Part shown: positions 35,116 through 47,573 of the stretch, one piece after another
Layout: every line of letters starts with the position of its first letter
How positions within the stretch are numbered: position 1 is the first letter of the stretch
NCBI GenBank assembly: GCA_013399855.1
Contig: VXAY01005987.1
Location: 776,208-840,207, forward strand
Direction: 5' to 3'
DNA: 64,000 nucleotides
Source: Oxyruncus cristatus
Lineage: Eukaryota; Chordata; Aves; Passeriformes; Cotingidae
Made by a program: the position numbers and the translations under genes
Notes under the pieces: generated by a model
Told to the model about the DNA's origin: nothing
What the model saw: only the letters and a program-made list of their open reading frames with translations
Databases searched by the model: none

Positions 35116-37440
35116 AAGAAATTGTGACAGATTAGCACAGACCTTTGAAAAATGCATCCAGCTTTGAGCCAAGCAACATACATGTACACAGATGTTCATT
35201 TCACTTCCATGGTTTACTTTATTAACAAGGGCAACATTTAAACAAAATGCAGAAGTCATAACAATTGAGTCCTCAGGCAGTGAAAAGAAACGTAAGAAAT
35301 TGTTTGGGAAACTATTCTCCTGAAACAAATGCATTTTTCACGAAGCAAAATGGTAGAGAATATTTGCTATTTGAAACTTTGGAATACTTTGCTCATATCC
35401 TCAGAACACACAAAGAAGCAGATGCATTCAGCCAACAGCATCGACTTCGGATACTTGAGTTAAAATGCTATAGGACATTCCTGAAAAGACTCAGTGGTTT
35501 CTTTCCCTTGGAACAGCTCAGCTCTGCAGCATTAACAAACTTTTTCACTTCAGATCACTGTATCTGTCTTACTCCTTTTCATATCTTTGTTATTGTAGAA
35601 AGTAAAAATCATCATGAACAATACCTACCCTTACTAAAATTATTAATTGCAATCATATTTTAATTTTCAAATATTGCTTCAAATAAAGTGTGAATACATT
35701 TTGCTTTAATCTATGTATGAAAAATAGCTTATGAATAATTCATTCAATGATAATTCCTCTAATCAGTCAGAGAATTATTTAAATACTTTTACTAGTGTTG
35801 GGGTAACTCTGTTCATTATTGCTTCACTAAACTCCATGAAGAAAAATGCCAGAATATCTCCAAACTCTATTATTAGCAACTAAAATTATTCTTGCATCAG
35901 AATTTCATACTCAAGGGAAGAAAACAAAATTCACACTGGCTACATAAAAATTCCTTACCACTATCTAAATACAGATATTAAAAAAACCTCCAACATAACT
36001 CTGGGGAAGAATGGGAGGTCTCTTGACAGATTTCAGGATTGAAACTCAGTGGGAGAGAGATGCATCCCAAATCCATTTTCATCCAAACAAACCCCAAGCT
36101 TTTGTACACACATTTTCCAATTGAGGTTTCAAAAGTTTACCCCTTGGAGCATACCTGGCAGCAGCTGAAAATGGTAAGTGCTCCAAATCCATTTCATGTA
36201 ATCACAACCGTGACCTCCGTGCCTCTGTCCTCCAGGAAAGATTCTGAGGCACATGTTATATGAAAAAAACTGAAACCAAATTGATTATTCATTTGTGTTG
36301 TCACTATCCCCTCCTGGATTACATGAGAGGCTTCTATTATATGGCAGACTTCTGCTTTACTAAATCCTGGGTTTTTTACTTCTCCTTTTCAGTTTCATTT
36401 TTATCCTTCTTTTCCCCTCTTCCGCAAGCCTTATTGTCTTCCTTTTCAAATGCAATTATCCCTTTTCAACACTAATCCTTTCCCAAGCAGCCTAGATTTT
36501 CACCCCTTTGTACTGATCCAGATTCTTCAACATTTGATCCAGTAACTGGCTTATTTTATTCTTTAATCCCTCATTTGCCACCTCTGCATACAACCTGGAT
36601 CATTCCCTACCTAAACAACCCCTTTTATACACTCATTACCTCTTCCTTTGTACTTCCCACCCTCAACCTCTCTAGTGTGTAGGATTACCAATTCCTTTTC
36701 TATCCAATAAACCTTGCTCTTTTCTTGTTTTACCTCTAATCTTATTTTCTTAAAATATATTTTAAGCTTTTTTTTTTTCCTCCTATTTAATTCATGTTTA
36801 ATGCTCAGCTTTAGCTGGAGGCTTTGAGTTGGTGCTTTGTATGGTGTAACAAAGAAAATCAATGATAATCACAAAGCATACCAAAATACACAAACGAGAA
36901 GTATAAAATATTTGTTCCAATGGGTTGTATGCACACATGTAAGAGAGTTAAGCTATACTATCTCCCTACTGAGCTCTGATTAATCTCTGCCTGTAGTGGT
37001 ACACAAGACATAAAAAAACGCTTCCTTCCTACTAGGCTGTATAAGCACAGAGAGAAGGAGGGGAGTTTTAAATGCCTCACGTCAAGTTAAAATTACCAGC
37101 AATTTGTAAGGGTTGCAAAATAAAAATTGTTCAATCAACCACATTTGGATTAAACAGCCAGCATCACCAGACACAGACAGTCTGAGCCCTGACACAGCCA
37201 AGTTTTTTAAGCTCCAAAGACAACTTGATGCATTCCTTCAGACTTCACTGATATTTCTCCCTAAATATAGCTTCTGTTTGAATGAAAAAACATGGGAAAA
37301 AAAAAAAAAAGATGCAGAGAGAACACAGAGAACAGTTCAGTCAGACAAAGAAGCATTTCTTTCTTTAATTGTAATAAAGATTTTATATATAGATATCTTT
37401 TATAGAGACAGAAGAGCTTTGTCAATTTCCCTGGCACCAG
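35116..37440. other. Unique AT-rich sequence, no gene recognised
   Basis: The 132-codon frame at 35265-35663 is the longest non-repeat open frame here and reads like ordinary sequence, but I recognise no family and see no promoter or splice pair around it. A 14-A run lies near 37298. Confidence 0.5.
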
Positions 37441-37634
37441 TGGCTTTAATATCATTTTTGCCGACAGGAGCTGGAGGGCCCAGGGACCTGCAGCAAGCTG
37501 TACATGCCTAACATGACCCTTGCCAAGACAGAGCTGGCACAGGGAGCCAGGCTCCCACACCCCAAGAGCTGGTGTGGGGCCGGCTTTTTCACTCCACCTT
37601 CTTCACAGACGGCCCCCTTTGGGAGTGATAGAGC
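37441..37634. other. GC-rich segment abutting the CR1 endonuclease fragment, with overlapping hairpins
   Basis: This does not continue the CR1 reading frame: the protein match stops near 37635. It holds a 15-base palindrome with 7-base arms (GGGAGCC-A-GGCTCCC, 37542-37556) overlapping a second hairpin (CCCACACC/GGTGTGGG, 37554-37578). Origin unknown. Confidence 0.5.
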
Positions 37635-38745
37635 TAATACAGAATTGGCTAGACTGAGTTCAAATTGTTCCTTTGTCTCTCTAATTTTCTTTCTACATGA
37701 CCTAACTATACTCTTCCTAAACTCTTCATGAGTGGCCAGCCCTTTTTTCCATAGTCAGCAAGCTCTCTTTTTGACCCTACTTTCCTTTAAAATCTCCCTG
37801 TTCACCCAGGCTGGCCATCTTCTGCACTGGGTCCCCTTTCGGCACACTGGGACAGCCTGCTCCTGTGAGTTCAATACCTCCTTCTTGAAGCATGTCCATT
37901 GCTCCTGGACCCCTTTGTTTTCAAGGGCTGTTTCCCAAGGTACCCTCTGAACCAGTCTTCTGAGTCGGCCGAAGTTTGCACTCCAGAAGTCCTAGTTAGA
38001 AGTTTTATTGATGGCCTTCTTTGCATCCCTGAGTATTGAAAACCCTATTATTTCATGGTCACTGTGCCCCAGACAGCTTCCAACCACCACACCTCCCACC
38101 AGCCCCTGCCTGTTTGTAGCAGTGTCTAGCAGTGCCCCAAACCTGGTAGGCTCATTTACCAGCTGGAGCAGGAAATTATCCTCTATATGCTCTAGGAATC
38201 TCCTAGACTGCCTCTTCTCTGCTGTGTGGAGTTCCCAGCAGACATCCAGCAGGTTAAAGTCACCCACAAGAACAAGGGCTGGCAATTTTCAGACATCTGC
38301 CAGCTGCCTGTAGAATATTTCAACACCCTCATCATCCTGGTTGGGTGGTATATAACAGACTCCCACCAGGATGTTGGCCATGTTGGCTTTCCCCCTGATT
38401 GTAATCCACAGGAACTCAACCTTATTGTTACTGTCTTCAAGTTCTATAGAGTTAAGAGACTCTCTAACATATAGACCCACCCCTCCACCTCTCCTACCTT
38501 GCCTGTCCCTTCTGAAGAGTTTATAGCCAGCCACGACAGCACTCCAGTCATGCAAGTCATCCCAGCACATTTCTGTGATGGTGACTATGTCACAGCTGTC
38601 CTGCTGCACGATGGCTTCCAGCTCCTCCTGTTTGTTACCCATGCTGTGTGCATTGGTGTACATGCACTTCAGCTGGGCTGCTGATATCACTTCTAACTCT
38701 GGCTTTCCACCCTTAGGCTCATCTCTGGTCACAAACATCCTGAAA
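37635..38745 (-). mobile_element. CR1 LINE fragment lacking its 3' end
   Basis: Minus-strand CR1 ORF2 from its N-terminus through the endonuclease and into the linker before the reverse transcriptase. No reverse transcriptase or 3' UTR follows on the left, where a GC-rich, non-CR1 segment begins. CR1 insertions start from the RNA 3' end, so loss of that end implies a later deletion or rearrangement. Confidence 0.9.
37640..38738 (-). pseudogene. CR1 ORF2 endonuclease domain (two stops, no RT)
   Basis: One frame runs about 360 codons with only two stops (TGA 38289-38291, TAG 37992-37994). In order: 'MYTNAHSMGNKQEELEAIV', 'CDIVTITEMCWDDLHDW', 'GYKLFRRDRQGRRGGGVGLY', 'LVGDFNLLDVCWE' (GDFN 38253-38264), 'GHSDHEIIGFSI' (SDH 38055-38063), then the linker 'RRLVQRVPWETALKTKGVQE' and 'CRKKIRETKEQFELSL'. 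The catalytic N, E, GDFN and SDH positions of an APE-type endonuclease appear present. With only two stops over about 1.1 kb, the copy is relatively young. Confidence 0.92.
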
Positions 38746-41700
38746 GCAGTACATGTTGCAAGGATTTAAACCTGCATTACTGTTGGGTTTATGCTTATAT
38801 AGTCTCATGCAAAAAGCTATGAATAACCAAACTAATGGGGTAAAAGAGGTTAATGGGATTGATTTGTCAGACTACATGGATTTCTATAATATTGAAATGA
38901 TAGATTTTTTCCTCAGAAATGTAAGGATTACTATCAGATGTCTAGAGGGCAAGTACCAAGGCATAGAAGTATGTGAACCCTTATCAGACTATCTTTAATG
39001 CGCAGTATTGTTAGAAATAATGTAATTAAGTATAGTAATAGGGATTTTCAAATAAATTATGCTAATTATATCATCATTTTAAAATTATAATTTAATATTC
39101 AATTATAAGAAACACAAAGGAGATTCAATAATTACATGGCATGTCTCTGTCATGGTGAATATGTTTTAAATTAACATAACAGCTCATTAAAACCAGCTGA
39201 TTTTATACAATTATATATGACAGCTTTACTAGGTACTTCCATTGACATTAAAGTCCAAGTCAATGAACAGTACTATGAAAGGAGACACTTCCATCCTGTT
39301 TGCTTAAGCTGGTGAGTTTTGTTCAAAGAACAGTTGTAATTATGTTTAAACGTATGAAAATGTGGAAACCCTCTTCCTTTTGTGCCACTTTTTACTAAGG
39401 TTTTTCCCATGGGGCTCATTTACAGTGTAGCTCCCCAATACCTACAGCTACTCCTACCATGCTAGTGAACAAATGGCAAACTCTGGGGTGGCACAGGGCA
39501 AGCAGGACCTTCTTACAATGGCTTCATCATCAAAACTGGAGGTTGTCCTGTGCTACCCAACCTGCATACCTCATGGTTCAGGGGAATTCCCTAAAATCTG
39601 CTCTGAAAGATGTTTATCCAAACATTGCTTGATTGTTAAGAACTACTTTGGACCTAAGTACATATGTTAAGTGGTTCCAGAATAAGCAGGCATTACTCAC
39701 AGAGTTCAGTTTAGACTTGAAATAAAGCCCTTGCTTTCCCACTCTTAAATAAAAGGCATTCAAGCAAGCTGCAAGTGGTTGAAAGTTTATCCTATTGCTT
39801 TGCTTCCTCCCCCATCCCCAAATACATTAAAAATAACCATGTTACTATATGTTTTTGAAAACATACTAAGCAGAACGGAAGGAAAATGAAGCTTATTTTA
39901 AATTTAAACAAACAAACAAACAAAAAAACCCGAAAACCAAACACAAAAAAAAAACAAACAAAAACCAAAAACAAAAACCCCAAACCAAACAAAACCCAAA
40001 AACAAATAAAAACCCCAAAACAAACAAAAACCCCAAAACAAACAAACAAAAACAAAACAAAACACCCAAAACATGTTACATGGTAGAAAAAGGAAAACAT
40101 AATTTTATTTATATAGCCTAGTATAACAAAATGGCCTCTAAACCCCACCAATTTAGATGTTTCCTGATACTCAAGACATCAGTCATTTTAAGTAGACTCC
40201 TATATTGCCACTATATAATCTTAATAAAAGATCAAGTCCTCCTCATACACATTGCTATTGTCAGTTAGTAACATTATAACCAAAATAAAATTACATTTTA
40301 TACAAAGTTAATAGCATAAACTTATTGGGGAAGAAGTAAAGCCACGCACTTGGACATATGAGAACAGCATAAGCACATCATGACTCCCAGCTTAGAGCAC
40401 TTGCAGTTATATCTGGCTATGTTGTCATAGCCTCCTTCAATACTCCTTTACTGTTGCTTCTCTCACGTATCTTATTTAGTGGCTGCCAAATATATTCTTT
40501 CACCTCATCCGAAGTGATCTTGAAGCAAATGGTCAAAATTCTCCCCACAGCAGACAAATCTGAATATTGTGCGAAGACCTGGCAAGCATTTTCACGTTGC
40601 AAGCAGTACTGCCCTCTGCCTTTCAGTAACTGGGGTGCCATGCCCTCAGACATCATATCCTGTAGCTAAGCTGCCCCCATATTTTCACATTTGGAATGTT
40701 GCTTGGTTTACTTGAGGAGGTATCCTGTAACATTGTTCATAGACATCAGATTTCCAACCAACCCACACCAATCATATCAACTACAGCAAAACTTGTCAGA
40801 TATTTGGAGGTTAACAGGAAGTTAAGCATGCTGGAGAAAAAGTGATTTTCCCTTTCTTAAAACTATCAAGTGGGTGATTTTGTCCTTTAATCTACAGTAA
40901 AATGGAACATCTAATCAACAGCTCTAGGGGTAGCTCACCAAGCCTTGAAGAACTTCCAAATCTGCTATGAAATTGCTTGGAGAAGCTAGCAAAGACCTTG
41001 GCAAAAACCTTGTAAGGGGCAGACCATCAACCAGTAAAAAGGAAATCCAGTTGCTGGAGCTGCCTGGGAAGGTTAAGGCAAAAGTGCTCCCCTTTTGAGA
41101 TTTACAGGAAATTTGTATTATTTATTCCTGACAATATTATGTGTTTTGGATTGTAACTTCTCCTTAAAGAAAAAAGAAATATCCAGGCCTTACAAACAAA
41201 AACAAATGGGAAAGGCTCACTAAACAGCCTTGTATAGGAAACATGAACTTCCATGCACTGCCCTCTTTACAGTTGCCCAGCAATACTTATTAAAGCATTT
41301 GGTGAAATTTGGTGTTAAACACATTGCATTGATTTACAGTATTCATGCAGAAGGAGTGGGAAATTTTTGAAAAATTAGTTTGTTCAGCAGTGATTTAAAA
41401 ATCTGGGTGCAGAGAAGGCCAGGAAAGGGTGTTATCTTCACCTGGTAGAGGCACTCTCCCCACTCCCAGTACTTTCAAGGTATGATATCTGCAAATAGAA
41501 CAGTGTCTTGCAGATGAATGAGCTCACACACATGGCCTGTGAAACCATCTAGTTTTATGTCTGGCAAGAGAAGTCTGCTGTATTTCAGGTTCACAATAAG
41601 CACCAACAAGGACCATGCCCAGGAGATGATAAGGCTCAGTGCTTTCAGCCTCGACCCAGTGCATGTTGGGAATATGATGAACTAGAAGGTCTCACAGAAT

Positions 41701-42877
41701 TATACCAATTCTCTACCTAAAAAATACAAGTACTAACAATGCCAGACATTTCTTATTCTAAGGCTGAGAGCTTTTCACAGCCACGTGCCTGGTACTAGCC
41801 TACCAGCCTAGGCAGTAAGGAGGGAGCACACCTTGTACGCTCCTTTGATCCTCTCTACTCTCTCCAGGAACACACTAGTCACAGCACAAGAATACAAGAC
41901 CAAGAAGGACCATACTCTGCTGACTTCTGTACTCCCTTCCTGCCTCTTCAGATAATGATAGCTGGGAGCAGCTCAAGAGCTTGTTGACAAACTAGATCAA
42001 GAGTGGTCAGTCCGTGTCTAGCCCAGTACACACAAGAATTCAACCTGTTCCACCCTCAGCCCTCATCTCAGAGATGTCAAATCTCTGCATTTTAAAGCAA
42101 CACAAGCAACCACGCATTTGAAAGAGATAGCCAGCAGTCCATACTGTTTTCAGGCATGCCATGCTCAACTACGAAGATAATACAGGGTTTTGCATCCACT
42201 GTGCAAGGTGCCATATTTTAGGCAATACATTCTTTTATTCGCTCCACAAAATGCATTTTCTGACAGTAAGCATTATGTACAGTCCTCTCTTAGCTACACT
42301 TCTGTCATCCCTTGGAATGAATGGTTAGACACTTCTTCAACAAAGCTAGATCTGACAGTTCCCAACCTAGTCTTAAGCCATCGGAATAAGGCATCTAGAG
42401 AAAAATACAGATTATGCTAACATTTTCATCTGTTTAGCAACTTGAATGAGGCCTTTTCATCTGAAGAGAGCACACAATCACCCTGCAAATAAGGCAGGTT
42501 GTATGATGATATGTTGTATCATCTTACTTGCATTTAAAAAAAAACCCAACTGAACAAGACACACCAGCAAAAAACAGATTTTTTGTAGGCAGAAGAAGGG
42601 AGGAGGGTGACAAAAGTTATTGCTCTCTGGAGAAAACTGGAGCACAGAAATGCTTAATCAGTCTCAGTTAAATTTGAAAAGGAAAATGCAATCTTTGCTT
42701 CCCATAGACTGCATTTTTCATCCACTTTGTATTTCCCAGGAAAGTCAGTTGGACTCTTTCCACAGACTTCACAGAGAGCTGGATCAAAGTTCTACCAGAA
42801 CAATAGCCTTCCCACTTGTCCCAGTTCACCAGGACATTTAGACGTGCCAATGCCATAAGGGAGAGCAAAGGACTACT
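38746..42877. other. Unique sequence with a long A/C tract
   Basis: AT-rich DNA without recognisable genes. The 170-base A/C-only tract at 39906-40072 is listed separately. The frames of 65-119 codons are low-complexity or featureless. Confidence 0.6.
39906..40072. repeat. A/C-only low-complexity tract (CAAA, CCCCAAAA variants)
   Basis: Over about 167 bases the plus strand is A and C except for one G and one T. CAAA and AAACCCC-type units are mixed, including the CCCCAAAA element. The minus strand is therefore T/G-only. Open frames on either strand here are compositional artefacts. Confidence 0.95.
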
Positions 42878-44375
42878 TCAAAGAATCACAGAATCACAGA
42901 ATATGCCGAATCGGAAGGGACCCACAAGGCTCATCGAGTCCAACTCCTGGCCCTGCACAGGGCCATCTTTAAGACTCACACCATGCACCCAAGAGTATCA
43001 TCCAAATGCTTCTTGAACTATGGCATGTTTGGTGCTGTGACCACTTCCCTGAGGAGCCTGTTACACTGCTTCAGCAATATCTGAATTGGGACTTCGCAGA
43101 GTTGCTCTTTCAGTGTCAACGCTTTTGACTGTCCTCTGACTTCTCTTTGTTATTGCATCACTGCCAGTCTGAATAACCAACAGTGGATAGTAATCAGAGG
43201 GCCTTACTAGACTGGGAGTTTTCCAGTAATGTCTGTTACCTGAGCCCTGGGAGACAGCAGACTTCCCTGTGAGTTGGGTCTGGTCTGTGTACCAGGCGCT
43301 CTGTTCCCCTTAGAAGGGAGTCTCCTATTACAACTACCTTTCTCTTCCTGTTATCAGAGGAAGTTGTGATGCGGAGTACAGGTGGTGTTGTTTCAGGAGG
43401 CCCCACTACCCCAGAAGGACTTTTGTCAACCTCATCAGTTGTCTGGCCTTCTAGTTCCAGAGCCTCATATCTGTTGTAGAAGACACCAGTCCTACTTGTC
43501 AAACTCTGAGAAGGAGGTGGAACCTTCCTTCTGGTATGTGCAGTGACCTGCTTCCAGCCTTCATCTTTAACAGACCCTTCACTAACAGTCCCTTGACTAA
43601 TTACCCTGCAGGGTTCTGAGTCCACCTACTTCTCCACTACAATGGAAATTCGAGACTCTGGAGAGTCTTGAGGCTGCAGCATCTCTGAAAATAATCAGTC
43701 TCTCTCTTTCCCATTCACTCGGATACTACAAAGCCTGTTCACTTCCTCCCGTAGCTCCTTCACCTGGTGACACAGCTCTTCAGCCACAGCACACCCTCTA
43801 CAAAAGGACTGTTTGTCAACCCCAGCCTCACAAAGAAGCATCAGGCACTCCTGGCAACCTGTGACCTGGAGAGATGCATCTGCCATCAGCAGGTCTGTCT
43901 GGATGAAGGCCTCTGACATGGCTGGTTCAGTAACTCCCACAGCTCTAAGGGATAGAGATCTACAGGCTGTCAGCACCATATCTGAGGAAGCTTAAACTAA
44001 TACACTAATAAGACTGGGGCTCAAAGGATCTCTTTGCTTTTCTTACCAGCTCCTGAGTCTGGTTGCTGCCTCTATTGGCTGCTCTCAGATGGTCAGAGAG
44101 GAGCCCTTCCTGCTCACCCTGCCTGTATGAACTGCCATGTGAACTGCTGTGCCATGACCTCACTGCTGTGCCATGTCCCTGGAGCCATTTAAATGCCCCT
44201 CACTCACTCCTGGGGCCACCCCCTCCTCACCTGGTAGTCTGCTGAGGGCTTCAGGGTCATGGGGGCTCTGCTTGGGTGTTCCTGAGTCCAGGAACACCCT
44301 GGTACAGTTGGCTCTGATCCCCTGGATTTCCCCTCGCTCACGGCTGACTGAGATGAGTGCTTTCCCCCACACGAA
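42878..44375 (-). mobile_element. Internally deleted CR1: 5' region and ORF1 joined to the 3' end
   Basis: On the minus strand the order is a GC-rich leader (about 44375-43980), ORF1 (from 43979), then a jump near 43070-43130 into the last codons of ORF2 ('NRLLREVVTAPN' region) and the CR1 3' UTR, ending in the tail motif (read on plus as aatcacagaatcacagaat at 42881-42899). Almost all of ORF2 is missing. The retained leader is unusual because most bird CR1 copies are 5'-truncated. The left end is sharp; the right end is set by the drop in GC and is uncertain by some tens of bases. Confidence 0.88.
43130..43979 (-). pseudogene. CR1 ORF1 (Cys-rich, coiled-coil and esterase-like parts; broken)
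   Basis: Starts with 'MVLTACRSLSLRAVG'. It has a cysteine-rich stretch ('GCQECLMLLCEAG', 'CRGCAVAEELC') and a probable coiled coil ('HQVKELREEVNRLCSIRV'), then two in-frame stops (TGA at 43695-43697 and TAG near 43626). It then has the esterase-like segment with 'KRKVVVIGDSLLRGTERL' (GDSL serine motif) and 'PDPTHREVCCLPGLR'. After a stop at 43236-43238 and a frameshift, 'YPLLVIQTGSDAITKRS' continues the same domain before the deletion junction. Such ORF1 proteins bind LINE RNA; this copy is dead. Confidence 0.9.
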
Positions 44376-47297
44376 TACAATTTCTGAAGACTTAGGCAAC
44401 CATGCTTCAGCCATTATTGGTATATTTACTGTATCTTTCTTTAAAAACAAAATCCTCACTCTTTACTCCTAAAAGAGTGCTAAACAGCTATGAAGTACCA
44501 TAATCAAGTTTCTACAATTCTGCATTGCTGCAGGCAAGCAAAGGAAATAAGCCAGTGCAATAGCCAGTGACACAGAAGATGAAGTATTACATTGCTTTGC
44601 TTATCGTATTACCACAGCTATTCCTATACTGCTTGCAAGAACATTGGGGAATTACAGCTTCACAACCCTCCTTATCTCTTACCCCCTCTAATAAAAATAT
44701 GGTCATTTCCTGGGTTATAAAATGGCAACCTAAATAACTTCCATGTGTTTTGGTGCAGCTTACTGAAACACAAATCTGTATCACAAAAAAGAATAAGAAA
44801 ACAGGATGGAGAAAGGATGAAGTAATCGACTTGTATTCTGTTTCTTTCTCAGACTCTAGAAATACTTATGTGGGACAGAAAATCATCTCACACTAGGAGC
44901 CTACAGAAGCCCTGATGGGGCTGTCACCATTAGCATCAACTAGAACTGCCTTCAACTACCACATGCTGTGTGAGACTATAACCAAACCCCTCTTACCCTG
45001 TGCATAGGGGTGAGATACCTTCCCAAATCACTTGCATTTAGTACATTTCACATGCACCTGAAAACCTGACCCAGATACTTGCATTCCCATTCTATCTCTT
45101 AATAAAATAAAAAAGGAATAACTATGAATATTTAAGACCTTCCTTGTCTTTATACAGCTGAATAAATTCTTACTCTGTGGCGTTTCTTTCCACATGACTA
45201 TTACCATACTATACTTTTAAGCAATAGAATTACATACAGATAGCATGTTCTTCATCACAGCTGAATTTGATCTCTTTTGTGATATTTTAATAACAAGGTA
45301 AAAGTAGGATGTACATAATAGCAGGCTGAGCAGAGTTTAAAAATAAATCTTCTCTTCAAAAGTAATAGCAGCAGCACATCCTCTTCTATGGTGTTGCTTT
45401 AGGTAATGACTTTATTTGGGTACCAACTGTCAGATTCATGGAAACATTCTGAAGAGTGAGAATGCTGAAATACTTTATATAAACAGTGACCACAGCATCC
45501 ATGCAGATGACAGCAAATGACTTTTCAAGACAAGTAAAAGATGGAAAAAGAGATTTAATAAATGTTTGTCATATATTACCTGTACATCTAACCCCTCCTA
45601 GATAAGGCAAGAGATAGTTGATATGAGGTTTTGTATATAAATTTTCTCCTTTTTTTAAGGTATCAATGAACTATTAAAGGAGGCTCTGATACTGAACTCA
45701 TTATTTTGGATTTTCAAAGATGCTAACAATTGAAGAATCATGTATATGCAATGCTAAGGATGTTAATCACGTATTTTACAACAGTAAGAAAGTTCAGTAC
45801 TCTTCAAAAACTGCTCAAAATTATTACTAAGAAAAACCAAAAGTTTGAGAAATACACTATTAGAATAATCCCACTGCCATTACAAAAAAAGTGCAATTAT
45901 ATTTTAACAAATTTATTCTGACTTTTAAAAGTATAAAAGAGAGTTTCCACCTTTCAGATACATTTTGTCAGGAAATGCATCGGCACAACTTAATAAAATT
46001 ATTCCTGGACACATGGCAGGATTTATTTTGAGAATCCAGAAAGATTTTTACCAGTTCTTCACAGATATTTACATACTCCTCCTTCTCTCCTTTCCCCAGA
46101 TCACAGGGATCATTGAAAGACTTCTTATTAGAGCTTCCCACTGTCACAGGAAGACTTAAATGTCTCCTTCAAATTGAAGTTGTTCATTCTTTTAATGTGA
46201 TTTCCCACTTATCTCATTATGGCTTCTTATAAGTATGAGCTGACAGTGGACTTGCCCAGCACACACTAAAGCCTATCTAAACTCATACACGATAAGGACA
46301 CATTACACACTGTTAAGTACAGTTACTAACAAGTTGTTTGATGCCTTCCATTTACAAACACTTTCAGAGCTGTTTATTTTCTGATTCATAGATTTCACTT
46401 GCACAGCGAAGCACACACTGAAGTAGCACAAAAAAAACACAATCTGAACTCACTCAGGGTCACGGGGGATGAGCAATGCTCACAACACGATGCAAGTTCC
46501 CAATGTTAGGCAGTAATAGCCAGTTTCTGCTTACACACCTAGTGTATGGCACCACCTCCATGAGGAAAGAAATGCATCAAAGAACCCCTGCCACAAAACC
46601 CTGAAAAAACTCTTTTTCACATACTTGTTTTGAAAGTATAAGCACAGGGAAAAAAGTAACAGATTTTTATAAAGACAAGGCAAAGCTTTTCCCTTTCTAT
46701 CACATGCATCTAGTTTGAACAAGCATGTTCCTTTATAGAATATCAAGCAGAATGAATAATTATTCCCCTCTCATTCGACAAAACTAAAATGGTTGGCTGG
46801 CTTATATATGCGAAATTTTTTAGTGTACGAACATAAATCTCCCACATTTCCTTTACGTCCAAGTGACAGATCTTTTTGCTTTTTTACGTCACTGTGTCTG
46901 AGAGCTCTGAATTCTATTTATACACAGGAATAAAACTGTTCTTCATTTCCCACCCAAAGGCCTCCTCTTGACAGATCTCCATTATCATTTTTCTTCTGAA
47001 AAATCGAACATCTTTTATTTTGTTATCCTTGCCCATGCTCCCAAGTATCAGTCTTTATATAACATCATGTATTTTCATTCAGCTGTATTCCATTAGTCAC
47101 TACAAACATCTCTGTATACGTGTCCACAATGCTGAGACAGCGTTCACAGCTAAGCTAATTGCGACAACAGAGAGATACACTTTTACTTACAGTCTGATAG
47201 TTCTGATGTGGATACTTTTCTCAGCCAAGGAAATAGAATAGGAAATACAAATGGAGTGGAGAGCAGAGAGAAGTGGGGGGAAAGCATGTTCTAGGAC
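44376..47297. other. Unique AT-rich sequence, no gene recognised
   Basis: Short overlapping frames only; no repeat family or RNA gene recognised. Confidence 0.6.
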
Positions 47298-47573
47298 AAA
47301 TCATAGAACTATAAAAGTACTCAAGACTGGAAAGGACTTCTGGAGGCCATCCAGCCTGACCCCCTGCACAAAGCAAATCTAACTTCAAAGTCAGACCAGA
47401 TTGCTCAGGTCCTGCCAAGTTGTGTTTCAAAGGCCTCTGAGGGCACCCCAAGCTTCCCTGGCTACCACCTCCTCCAGACTCAGAGACACTGGTGCCCTGC
47501 AGCAGCCGCCATTTCCAAGGAACTGAACAACAGTATCTGAAGAGGGCACCTGAAGCGTCCTCTGGCATCATTC
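47298..47573 (-). mobile_element. CR1 LINE 3' fragment (different subfamily)
   Basis: On the plus strand it reads 'aatcatagaactataaaag', 'actggaaaggacttctggag', 'gccatccagcctgacccc', then 'gctcaggtcctgcc' and 'ctggctaccacctcctccag'. This is the reverse complement of a CR1 3' UTR and adjoining ORF2 end, of the kind with a '...ggaggccatccagcctgaccccc...' terminus. It is more diverged than the copies at 34 and 43 kb. The 116-codon frame across it is not a gene. Confidence 0.82.

Noticed and set aside
33786..38745. The + and - CR1 pieces as one twin-primed (5'-inverted) insertion
   Set aside because: Twin priming would place the inverted 5' part to the left of the plus-strand 3' part. Here it lies to the right, 2.6 kb away.
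39792..40151. 119-codon minus-strand hydrophobic frame
   Set aside because: Its Phe/Val/Leu-rich composition is the translation of the complement of the A/C-only tract.
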